7,193 bases of DNA from Gammaproteobacteria bacterium (GTDB taxonomy: Bacteria; Pseudomonadota; Gammaproteobacteria; Coxiellales; Coxiellaceae), in assembly GCA_021774015.1 (NCBI GenBank), contig JAJFJO010000354.1, forward strand, positions 1 to 7,193. The letters run 5' to 3'. The notes below the pieces were generated by a model. That model searched no databases. It saw only the letters and a program-made list of their open reading frames with translations, and had not been told where the DNA came from. Positions 1 to 6,269 of this stretch are shown here, piece after piece (position 1 is the first letter of the stretch; every line of letters begins with the position of its first letter). The position numbers were made by a program, and so were the translations under genes.

Positions 1-1
1 G

Positions 2-1048
2 TTCTTCTGTGGAGCGATTTTTGCATCCTTTGCGAACGGCTTTATTTGGCTGTTCATCGCCCGAATTATCGTCGGGTTTGGTATTGGTGGGGACTATCCC
101 AGCAGTGCTGTGGTCGCTAGTGAGCACTCTCCAGCAGGGCGGCGGGGTTTTTTGGTTTTGTTAGTATTTGCTATGCAAGCACTGGGTTTGATTTTTGGGC
201 CATTATTCGCTTCATTATTGATTGCATCCAATTTGCCACACGACATTGTTTGGCGAGTTTTAATTGGTTTTGGAGCGCTGCCAGCCGCATGCGTATTTTT
301 CATGCGCCGTCGAATTGCTGAGTCTCCTCATTATTTACGCAGCAAAAAAGCACCGGTTGATGAAGTTAGTCGAGTCGTGCATGATTTAACAGAAGATGAA
401 GAAAAGCCAGAAGAATCTAGTTATGAGAAGCAACATTTGCTCTCTAAAAAGTGGTTAACGTACTTGGTGGGTACAGCTAGTGCGTGGTTTCTATTAGATG
501 TGGCATTTTATGGTAATGGTATTTCCAGTTTGATGATTATTAAGTCCATTAGCCCGCACTTGGATTTGTTGCATCATATGTTAATTTCAACGCTCATCTT
601 TTTTGTGTTTGCTGTGCCAGGCTATGCGTTGGCAGCCAAATACATTGATAAAATTGGTCGTAAACCGTTACAGTATTTAGGTTTTCTTGTTATTGCTATT
701 TGCTATGCGCTGATTGCAGTTGTGGTGCCGGTTATGCAAATACTCCCACTATTTATCGTTGTCTTTGGCGTGAGTTTTTTCTTTGTTAACTTTGGCCCAA
801 ATACCACTACTTTTTTAATTCCCTCAGAGATTTATCCAACGACGATTCGTGCTAAGGCGCACGGTATATCTGCTGCGGTTGGTAAAGTCGGGGCTTTCGC
901 GGGAGCATTTATTGTGCCGCTGTTTTTGCATCACTATGGCATGCGTTTTACTATGGGTGTGATGTCGGTTATTGCACTTCTCGGTATTGCTGCTACTATG
1001 CTGCTGCCTGAGATGAAGAATAAAGACTTATCGTCAGTTGAGGATTGA
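2..1048 (+). CDS. MFS transporter, phosphate:H+ symporter (PHS)-like, 5'-truncated by the window edge
   Basis: This is an inner-membrane secondary transporter, probably proton-coupled and possibly for inorganic phosphate. The reading frame is open from base 2, so the gene starts outside the window; the GTG at 110 lies inside the conserved motif and is not the start. 348 residues are visible, and PHS-type proteins are usually about 430-550, so roughly the first three membrane segments are missing. Visible residues 25-41 carry the PHS signature G-x-G-x-G-G-D-Y-P-x-S-A ending in SE (Asp31). RRRIAESPHYL at 102-112 closes the first half, followed by a charged cytoplasmic loop rich in Glu and Lys. 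WFLLDVAFYG (Asp166) begins the second half. DKIGRK at 216-221 is the MFS loop motif, and PSEIYPTTIRAKAHGISAAV leads to Lys295. Asp31, Asp166 and Lys295 appear to match the Asp/Asp/Lys set important in yeast Pho84, judged by eye. Family assignment is firm, but the substrate is not: many bacterial members are uncharacterised. It converges on the T6SS genes and shows no functional link to them. Confidence 0.9.
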   Translation, partial: FFCGAIFASFANGFIWLFIARIIVGFGIGGDYPSSAVVASEHSPAGRRGFLVLLVFAMQALGLIFGPLFASLLIASNLPHDIVWRVLIGFGALPAACVFFMRRRIAESPHYLRSKKAPVDEVSRVVHDLTEDEEKPEESSYEKQHLLSKKWLTYLVGTASAWFLLDVAFYGNGISSLMIIKSISPHLDLLHHMLISTLIFFVFAVPGYALAAKYIDKIGRKPLQYLGFLVIAICYALIAVVVPVMQILPLFIVVFGVSFFFVNFGPNTTTFLIPSEIYPTTIRAKAHGISAAVGKVGAFAGAFIVPLFLHHYGMRFTMGVMSVIALLGIAATMLLPEMKNKDLSSVED

Positions 1049-1102
1049 TTTTCATATCTTCTCCTTAGTGTTGTTATCAGCACGTACTGCACACAGAACG
1101 CA

Positions 1103-1147
1103 AGCCTAATCCGGAAAACGAGCGCGAGCGAGTTATCCGGATAGGCT
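1103..1147. repeat. REP-like imperfect palindrome (single hairpin)
   Basis: The left arm (1103-1119) and right arm (1132-1147) pair as AGCCT, ATCCGGA and AAC against GTT, TCCGGAT and AGGCT. That makes 15 base pairs with one bulged A (1108) and one A-A mismatch (1116/1135). The 12-base loop is rich in GCGAG. No T-run follows on either strand, so it does not look like a standard intrinsic terminator. Its position between two convergent genes and its self-complementarity suit an extragenic palindrome, which could still halt transcription or protect mRNA 3' ends. The TCCGGA core and GCGAGC-rich centre recall the larger repeat at 6092-6244, but the two are not clear copies of each other. Confidence 0.6.
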
Positions 1148-1208
1148 GCGCTTAAAAACCGCTAGCCTGCTAGAGGCGTGTTGTTTACTGAATTTCACTA
1201 AAGGCACT

Positions 1209-1234
1209 TACCAAAAGAGTTGGTATTCTTTTTT
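1209..1234 (+). terminator. Weak candidate intrinsic terminator for the MFS gene
   Basis: TACCAA (1209-1214) and TTGGTA (1220-1225) form a 6-bp stem around the loop AAGAG, followed at once by TTCTTTTTT (1226-1234). The orientation fits transcripts coming from the MFS gene, but the stem is short and AT-rich and lies about 160 bases past the stop codon. It could be chance in AT-rich DNA. Confidence 0.3.
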
Positions 1235-1356
1235 GGGCTTAGTAAAAAACGTTTTCTTAGAGACATAACAGTTTTTAATCGCCCATTACGATCGTTATTA
1301 TACTGAATGTGTTATTACAGGCGCATTGTTTAGGTGTTGCAGTTAGCTGGGTCTGC

Positions 1357-2427
1357 TCAATGGGCACTTCCGTATATAGTCTGTGTCAATGCGTGATACT
1401 CCCCCAAAACCACATCAAATACATTCTGTTCGCTTGCTTTGTTTTTCAACCAGGTGTTCCAGCCAAGTAATAGTGGGTTATTGCTGCGCAGCTGACAGTA
1501 AGGTATTTCTTCTGCTTTGAGTTCAAGTGATATTGTAAAGCTTAGGTCGATAGGGATATAACGTCGAGTTAAGTTGATTAGTATTTTTAACAGCCCATTG
1601 TTAGGCAGACACTGCCGAAATTGCTGGTAGGATAAAGGCCCAATATGGATTGAAAATTGGTGTTGAAGCGACCATATTTTTTCACCAAGATAGGTCTGCT
1701 CGCCCAATGTATTACAGCAATTCCCCCTGTAAGTTAGCTGGGTCTGTTCTGAATTCGATATTGATAACCATTGTCCTTGAAAAGGTTTAACAGAAATGGG
1801 CAACTTAAAAAAGTGAGACAAAAGTATAGCGAGGCCGTTGCTGGACTTATTTTTGTGACTCAGCAAACCAGAATAATAAAAAAGCGAGTCATCATCAATA
1901 TCAGTTTTATTGGTGAGGTGCGTGTTGTTAATACCAATGCTTGATCTCAATATGCTGCGTAGATTATCATGTTCTTGAATGCCATGATTAAATGCTTCAA
2001 GTTGAAAGAGCAGATGATTTTTTTGCCAAGCCCGATACAATAAGATATTTAAGCGATGATGAAAGATGTTCATAAAGTCTTCCAGGGCGTTATTTTTGTC
2101 TTTTTTATTCTTAAGCAGTTTTTCTGTGTCGTGATGGGGTAGTGTGCCCGTTGCTCCAATTAATGATAGCGCATTAGTATATAGAGTTGTTTTTGATGCG
2201 TTAACCGATTCTCTTGTTGCTTCTACTATATCATGGAGTGGGAATGACAGTGTGGTTGCTGTTTTAAAACGTATGAATTCATAGCGTGGGTCATAATGTC
2301 GCTTTGTAGCAGCATGAGTTTTATCTTCAAGCTCTAACAAACGCACTACTTGATACAGATCAAATAAATGAGGCCTTCTAGTGATTGATTCTATAATGTG
2401 TGTTCTTGACCGATGCGTGGTGCCCAT
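1357..2427 (-). CDS. tssG: T6SS baseplate wedge subunit TssG
   Basis: TssG (also ImpH/VasB) is a cytoplasmic baseplate protein. With two TssF and one TssE it forms the wedge that surrounds the VgrG hub, binds TssK and starts sheath assembly. The 356-residue product has the usual TssG landmarks: FDLYQVVRLLE at 22-32, IRFKTATTLSFP at 52-63, LIGATGTLPHHDTEKL at 89-104 and LEDFMNIFHHRLNILLYRAW at 115-134. The C-terminal part contains LELKAEEIP and LGWNTWL, matching the family's conserved end. The length is normal for the family. The ATG lies 37 bases inside tssF and is preceded by GGGGAG with an 8-base spacer, which settles the start and suggests translation coupled to tssF. It is the last T6SS gene of this run; the next gene, the MFS transporter, is convergent. 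The protein is rich in Asn, His and Lys, in keeping with the AT-rich DNA. No frame break is seen. Confidence 0.95.
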   Translation of the reverse strand: MGTTHRSRTHIIESITRRPHLFDLYQVVRLLELEDKTHAATKRHYDPRYEFIRFKTATTLSFPLHDIVEATRESVNASKTTLYTNALSLIGATGTLPHHDTEKLLKNKKDKNNALEDFMNIFHHRLNILLYRAWQKNHLLFQLEAFNHGIQEHDNLRSILRSSIGINNTHLTNKTDIDDDSLFYYSGLLSHKNKSSNGLAILLSHFFKLPISVKPFQGQWLSISNSEQTQLTYRGNCCNTLGEQTYLGEKIWSLQHQFSIHIGPLSYQQFRQCLPNNGLLKILINLTRRYIPIDLSFTISLELKAEEIPYCQLRSNNPLLLGWNTWLKNKASEQNVFDVVLGEYHALTQTIYGSAH

Positions 2428-4223
2428 CGTGCTAACTCCCCAGCATTTAAGTTGGTGACAACTAACTCCGTGAAAGAATTAATTGTGCAGTACAATGTGA
2501 AAAACTCATTCAAAACACAGGCAAAAGGATAGAAGTCATTAAGCGTTGCTTGCTGTTCATTAATGCGTAACGTGATTTCTATACCGCGACAAAATCCTAA
2601 GCGCTTGTCCTGCGGATGGCGTCTGGTGATTGTTTTTGTTGAGACGCGTTCAATTGAGTGAATGAGGCACTCGTTATCAGAAGATTTTGTGTGATTATGG
2701 AGCTGTAATAATTCTTTTAGCGCATGGCAAGACGTTGAGTCTGATGCTATTGATAGATAATTTAAGGATAACAGTGAGGTTAATTGCCAGCTGGTTTTTG
2801 AATGTATTGTGGGTCTAATAACAACGGACATGGGTTTTAATGATTGGATGCTAGCAATGTTATCATCGGCATGATTCCATAGGTTCCAACTGGGCTCAAA
2901 ACTGCTGTAGGGCAGTTGGCTGGGTAAGTCACGGTCAAAACAAGTGAGTTGAGGGGATGCCAGCCAAGAATCTTCTAATAATGTCTCGTTGTTATCAGCT
3001 GAAATAAAACGTAAATAATGTTCATAGCCATTGATATCTGTGTGCGCAGCTTTCCAGGACACTTTTCGTCCAACCTGCCAATATATAATAGGATGTTGAG
3101 CTTGCTCGTGCTGCAAAGAGAATAAAGGTTGCAGGCTTATTTTAGTTTTTATATTTCTTGATTGAGCGACATGGTTAATAGAATAGATTTCAGTGTTGTC
3201 GGTGGATTCATGACGGTCTTTAACAACTCGATATTCGCTTGTGTGATGATTGATTGAGATGGGGTCGCCATCGATTTCATATAAATTGATGACAGGCGTA
3301 CAGCTTGTTTGCAGTGAAGACGGGTCGATGAGATGCTCTAAAGCTCTATTGTAATCTGAAAAATAAAAGTTAATGATAAGACTATCGTTAATGTTATTGA
3401 GGATTTTGCTGTCAGGTAGTACGACATCAAAAAACATGAATTTTTCAGGGTACACGAAATACTCTGTAAGGATTTGATAGCAAGCATGAGACTGTTCTGG
3501 CCTGGGTAGTAGAGTCTCTTTGTGATTAAAGCCAACCGGATTAATGTGCGCACCTTCAATGTCAAATAATTCATTTTCTTGTGCGGAGTTTGCAATCTGT
3601 ATCTGACAAAATGATTGCGTTAATAAGCGGTATAAAACACGGGCATGATTAAGGTCCATATTAATATATAATCGCAATGGCTTGCTAAAAACAGTTTTAA
3701 AATTAACATTCGCATCATTACTATTTAATTGTATACTCAGATAAGATTTGGCGGGATTGGTGTGCTTATTGTGTGAAGAGGGAGGGGTGGATTTGTATTG
3801 GATAGATGCCACACGTATCGGTAAAAGATCGACAGGATAACATGTTTTAAAATGACATTTTTTCTCATCATGCGTTGTAGTAAGCAAGGCTGTATTAATA
3901 GGTATGGTATGCCTAGACTGCAAACCTTCTTGGCCGGATAGTTTTACAATGGTCATTGACGGGCAGGGCAATAAAAAATGTGGGTAGAGTAGGCTCAGGA
4001 GAGCAGTGCTAATATCAGCATGTTCATCATCGAGTTTGTGATGAATGCGTGCAGTGAGAAATGCAAAGGATTGGATGAGGCGATTCACCATTGGATCTTC
4101 AACGTTATGTTCACTTAATTTAAGCTGGTTGGCGATATTAGGGTTGGCATTAGCGAACTCACTCCCCGATTTTCTCAAATAAGACAGCTCTTCATTATAA
4201 TGGCGAATTAATTCATCTTTCAT
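2391..4223 (-). CDS. tssF: T6SS baseplate wedge subunit TssF
   Basis: TssF (ImpG/VasA) is the largest wedge protein of the T6SS baseplate. Two copies pair with TssG, and the complex connects the VgrG hub with the sheath and with TssK. The 610-residue product is of normal length and unusually easy to recognise. YNEELSYLRKSGSEFA lies at 9-24, VEDPMVNRLIQSFAFLTARI at 41-60 followed by HHKLDDE, LLYPHFLLPCPSM at 78-90, and FKTCYPV at 125-131. Near the C-terminus GFCRGIEITLRINE, a VLNEFFTLY segment and NSFTELVV follow the family pattern. The ATG (4223-4221) overlaps the TGA of tssE as ATGA, with AAAGAG a few bases upstream, so translation is probably coupled to tssE. The 3' end overlaps tssG by 37 bases. 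The middle of the gene is very AT-rich (17 of 60 bases are G or C at 3361-3420), but the frame is intact. Confidence 0.97.
   Translation of the reverse strand: MKDELIRHYNEELSYLRKSGSEFANANPNIANQLKLSEHNVEDPMVNRLIQSFAFLTARIHHKLDDEHADISTALLSLLYPHFLLPCPSMTIVKLSGQEGLQSRHTIPINTALLTTTHDEKKCHFKTCYPVDLLPIRVASIQYKSTPPSSHNKHTNPAKSYLSIQLNSNDANVNFKTVFSKPLRLYINMDLNHARVLYRLLTQSFCQIQIANSAQENELFDIEGAHINPVGFNHKETLLPRPEQSHACYQILTEYFVYPEKFMFFDVVLPDSKILNNINDSLIINFYFSDYNRALEHLIDPSSLQTSCTPVINLYEIDGDPISINHHTSEYRVVKDRHESTDNTEIYSINHVAQSRNIKTKISLQPLFSLQHEQAQHPIIYWQVGRKVSWKAAHTDINGYEHYLRFISADNNETLLEDSWLASPQLTCFDRDLPSQLPYSSFEPSWNLWNHADDNIASIQSLKPMSVVIRPTIHSKTSWQLTSLLSLNYLSIASDSTSCHALKELLQLHNHTKSSDNECLIHSIERVSTKTITRRHPQDKRLGFCRGIEITLRINEQQATLNDFYPFACVLNEFFTLYCTINSFTELVVTNLNAGELARWAPRIGQEHTL
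2436..2441 (-). promoter_or_regulatory. Strong Shine-Dalgarno site for tssG inside tssF
   Basis: On the - strand GGGGAG stands 8 bases before the tssG ATG. It lies within the last codons of tssF, so the tssG start can be used while tssF is still being translated. It is the strongest ribosome binding site seen in the T6SS run. Confidence 0.75.
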
Positions 4224-4690
4224 GCGGCACTCTTTATGTTAAAGGATTGATTGATGGGGTTGAAATAAGACTCAAAGGATAATGCTTGAATGTGATTGTT
4301 GCACTTGTAGGTTCCTTGTATGTGTATTGCGATGGGTTGCACTGAATTTTCTTGAGCATCCCAAGTAACAATAATGTTTGCTAAACGCGATTCATTATTA
4401 GTGATGATTTTTTGTATTGCATCACACACACTTTGAATGTCGGCAGTGGAATCGGTGCTAATAGTGCTAATATCATGCATTCCATAGCTAAATATGGATT
4501 TTTCAAGTTCGTTATAAGGTGTGTTATAGAATGTGTTGTCGTGAGTATCTATGGGGACTAAACTCGTATGAGAATTGAGCAGCCATTCAACTTCAATGCG
4601 TATAGAATCGTGTAATGATTCCTGATGGCCGCTTAATTTATTGTGTAAGGTTTTTGATAGTGTGGCATCTTGTTTAATATAGTTTTTCAT
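4220..4690 (-). CDS. tssE: T6SS baseplate subunit TssE (gp25-like)
   Basis: TssE is the small gp25-like wedge protein of the T6SS baseplate. It joins TssF/TssG and offers the first docking surface for the sheath. The 156-residue product shows the family order: DSIRIEVEWLLNS at 28-40 (usual pattern SVRRDLEaLLNTR), ELEKSIFSYGMHDIS at 61-75 (usual SVLNYGLPDL), NNESRLANIIVTW at 98-110, and a C-terminal strand ending SFNIKS. In most gp25/TssE proteins the third motif reads E-P-R; here it reads E100-S101-R102, keeping the charged pair and losing the proline. The length is normal or slightly long. The ATG overlaps the stop of the second tssC as ATGA, and GAGG lies 7 bases upstream. At the other end its TGA overlaps the tssF start in the same way. 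Sequence conservation is lower than in TssF or TssG, but order, motifs and neighbours agree. Confidence 0.93.
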   Translation of the reverse strand: MKNYIKQDATLSKTLHNKLSGHQESLHDSIRIEVEWLLNSHTSLVPIDTHDNTFYNTPYNELEKSIFSYGMHDISTISTDSTADIQSVCDAIQKIITNNESRLANIIVTWDAQENSVQPIAIHIQGTYKCNNHIQALSFESYFNPINQSFNIKSAA

Positions 4691-6027
4691 AAAGGCGCCT
4701 CGTTAAATCTATGACTATTGTGTGGTTGACTAACGAGTTTTAATTGCGCATTGATAGAGTCAATATAAAAATGCGGTCGGATGTAAATAGTGCTATGGTA
4801 CTGCCCGGGTTGGCCGACCAATTCTTTAATATTAATAACGGCTTCGCGCAACGGATATTTGTGTCTAATATGTTGCGTGTTATCTGAATTGGTTGCGCAA
4901 TACTTCATGATCCATTGCTGAAGACTATGTTGGCATTCGTGAGCACTGATAAAACCGCCCACTTTATCACGCATGATGACTCTAATATAATGAGCAAAAC
5001 GTGATGCGGACAAAAGAAATGATAAGCTGCTGATGACAGATGCATTGATGTTTGCATTGTTGGAATTATAGCGCGCAGGCTTTTGTATGCTTGAGCTGGT
5101 GTAAAATGAAGAACAAGCAGAGTATTTGTTTTCAATTAAAGGCAAAAATCCGCATTGACTAAGCTCTCTTTCCTGTTGCTCAGTAATGGTGATATTGGTT
5201 ATGGGTTTGCTTATTAGCCAATGCGGGTCTGTCATAAAATAATCACGTTGAAACGTACCTGTTATATTATCTTCGACATGGCGAACATCAAGAAACCACC
5301 CGGTGGTCGCGAATGAATTGACCGCGGCTGCTGCGTAATAAAAACAGGAATTCCCCCAACAATAGTTTTGTTCATTGGCGCAAATTTCTTTAAACCAAGG
5401 ATTACGTGAGTAGGCGAGACTGTTTTGATAGGGTTGGCGGCATAAAACCTTTGGCATGGATAGGCCGATAAAACGCGCGTCTTCTTGTGCTCGTAGCGTA
5501 TGCCAACGGGTATATTGTGTTTGTTCGAGAGCTTTGCTTAAATTTAAAGTGGGTTGCAGTTCAGAATAGTGATCGATGCCAAAAAAATGAGCGGCAATGT
5601 TTCCAATAAAAGGTGCGAATGCGCTAGCAGCGACTTTAGCAATTTCATGTAACAATTCGGTGTCTTGACTGAAGTTGTTATTTTTGAAAAAATCATAATC
5701 ACCTATGAGCAGGCCATAAGGTTCTCCACCAGGGTGGCTGTATTCTTCCGTATACACTTTGTTAAAGAATTGTGATTGATCAAAATCGGCAGCGCGTAAC
5801 AGGTCTTTTTTAAGCTCATTGTAATGACAGGTTAATATTTTTATTTTGATAAGATTGTTTTTGTGCAACGCTGATTGTTCTACTAGAAAATTAATGTTGC
5901 GCCAACTTGCTTCTAGTGCTTGAAAAGAGGGCGTGTGTATAATCGTATTTACCATAGACGATAAGCGTCGATCGATTAAATCAATATTTTGTAGTATTAA
6001 ATTTTTGTAATGTTTCTTTATTTTCAT
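4687..6027 (-). CDS. tssC: Second, divergent TssC-like sheath large subunit with a short N-terminus (ImpD-like)
   Basis: This is a paralogue of the T6SS sheath large subunit encoded just upstream. Starting at ATG 6027 it has 446 residues, against about 490-500 for typical TssC. It carries IDRRLSSMVNTIIHTPSFQA at 18-37, then LEASWR, PGGEP at 99-103, IGDYDFF at 108-114, RFIGLSMPKVLCRQPY at 185-200, ELSQCGFLPL at 288-297, and SRFAHYIRVIMRDKVGGF at 342-359. It aligns with the upstream TssC along the whole visible part, though only moderately. The Gly-rich GAEGGG loop of TssC is replaced here by HVEDN, the YAVFF segment by CSSFY, and a tail of about 12 residues is added at the C-terminus. The first 55-60 residues of a canonical TssC, including the helix recognised by ClpV in VipB, are absent. 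A TTG at 6051 would add 8 residues, but an in-frame TAA sits directly before it, so the gene cannot reach further. I prefer the ATG, with GAGA upstream. It may be a specialised sheath or baseplate-proximal subunit, like ImpD of Rhizobium imp clusters; the role is not proven. Confidence 0.9.
   Translation of the reverse strand: MKIKKHYKNLILQNIDLIDRRLSSMVNTIIHTPSFQALEASWRNINFLVEQSALHKNNLIKIKILTCHYNELKKDLLRAADFDQSQFFNKVYTEEYSHPGGEPYGLLIGDYDFFKNNNFSQDTELLHEIAKVAASAFAPFIGNIAAHFFGIDHYSELQPTLNLSKALEQTQYTRWHTLRAQEDARFIGLSMPKVLCRQPYQNSLAYSRNPWFKEICANEQNYCWGNSCFYYAAAAVNSFATTGWFLDVRHVEDNITGTFQRDYFMTDPHWLISKPITNITITEQQERELSQCGFLPLIENKYSACSSFYTSSSIQKPARYNSNNANINASVISSLSFLLSASRFAHYIRVIMRDKVGGFISAHECQHSLQQWIMKYCATNSDNTQHIRHKYPLREAVINIKELVGQPGQYHSTIYIRPHFYIDSINAQLKLVSQPHNSHRFNEAPL
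4698..4701 (-). promoter_or_regulatory. Shine-Dalgarno site for tssE inside tssC2
   Basis: GAGG on the - strand lies 7 bases before the tssE ATG, inside the last codons of the upstream tssC paralogue. Part of it falls in the 8-bp palindrome AGGCGCCT (4693-4700). With the ATGA overlap it supports coupled translation. Confidence 0.55.
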
Positions 6028-6091
6028 TATAAGTCTCAGTAGTAAGCACAATTATTCGTGTATGTAATCACTAATGCAGTCTAATCTTTAT

Positions 6092-6244
6092 TGTCATCCC
6101 GGAGTTTAGCTTTTCTTCGCGAGCCTGTGAGCGTTAGAAAATCTTAATATCCGGGATCCATACTAAATTCAGCACTAGATCCCGGATACTAAGTGTTGGT
6201 AAGGCTCGCAAGCTCGCCAACAAACACTAAGTTCCGGGATGACA
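6092..6244. repeat. Double palindromic intergenic repeat: two 62-bp units in inverted orientation
   Basis: The element is bounded by a perfect 12-bp inverted repeat, TGTCATCCCGGA (6092-6103) and TCCGGGATGACA (6233-6244). Inside are two 62-bp units, 6096-6157 and 6179-6240, each starting ATCCCGGA and ending TCCGGGAT, with a 21-base spacer. Aligned by hand, unit 1 and the reverse complement of unit 2 agree at 48 of 62 positions without a gap. Each unit is itself an imperfect palindrome and could fold into a long hairpin with a GCGAGC-rich tip. This is the build of REP/BIME-type or RPE-like dispersed repeats, or of a small MITE. No open frame or transposase is present. It lies between the two tssC genes and takes up most of their 218-base gap. 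TTTAT occurs next to both ends but offset by one base, so a target duplication is uncertain. Confidence 0.8.
6148..6188. repeat. Inner inverted repeat around the spacer of the double palindrome
   Basis: TATCCGGGATC (6148-6158) and GATCCCGGATA (6178-6188) are a perfect 11-bp inverted repeat with a 19-base loop. They are the facing ends of the two 62-bp units. This stem competes with the folding of each unit into its own hairpin, so the transcript could adopt either form. Confidence 0.7.
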
Positions 6245-6269
6245 TTTTATATCTGTGTGTTTTTACTTT

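Larger units (their letters stand above)
1049..1356. other. Convergent intergenic region without a gene
   Basis: These 308 bases separate the stop of the MFS gene (+) from the stop of tssG (-). I see no convincing coding frame, tRNA or promoter. The region contains a REP-like hairpin near 1103-1147 and a weak hairpin followed by a T-rich run near 1209-1234. The remainder, about 1235-1356, is AT-rich and shows only small palindromes such as AAAACGTTTT and ACGATCGT. No good intrinsic terminator is visible for the - strand T6SS transcript, so that transcript may end at the REP-like hairpin or by Rho. Confidence 0.7.

Noticed and set aside
94..303. 69-codon open frame antisense to the MFS gene
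   Set aside because: It lies opposite well-conserved transporter codons and shows no domain or ribosome binding site of note.
110..1048. Complete transporter starting at GTG 110
   Set aside because: The same frame stays open to base 2 and encodes the expected preceding residues of the G-x-G-x-G-G-D-Y-P motif, so the gene is truncated by the window edge.
3338..3595. 85-codon open frame on the - strand
   Set aside because: It lies wholly inside tssF in another frame, has no family resemblance, and tssF is unmistakable here.
4905..5135. 76-codon open frame on the - strand
   Set aside because: It is nested in the TssC paralogue in another frame, with no sign of independent coding.
6049..6051. 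TTG as start codon of the second tssC
   Set aside because: It would add eight residues (CLLLRLI region) that do not resemble TssC, and it is a rare start codon. The ATG at 6027 has a better setting, though TTG cannot be excluded.
6028..6091. Sigma-70-type promoter upstream of the second tssC
   Set aside because: AT-rich boxes such as AATAAT are present, but no -35 box with good match and correct spacing is found. The call would not be reliable.
6092..6244. CRISPR array
   Set aside because: There are only two units, in inverted and not direct orientation, each strongly palindromic throughout, with one spacer and no cas genes. This is a palindromic dispersed repeat.
6087..6250. Target-site duplication TTTAT flanking the repeat element
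   Set aside because: The right-hand copy is offset by one base from the element end, and both flanks are T-rich, so chance is likely.
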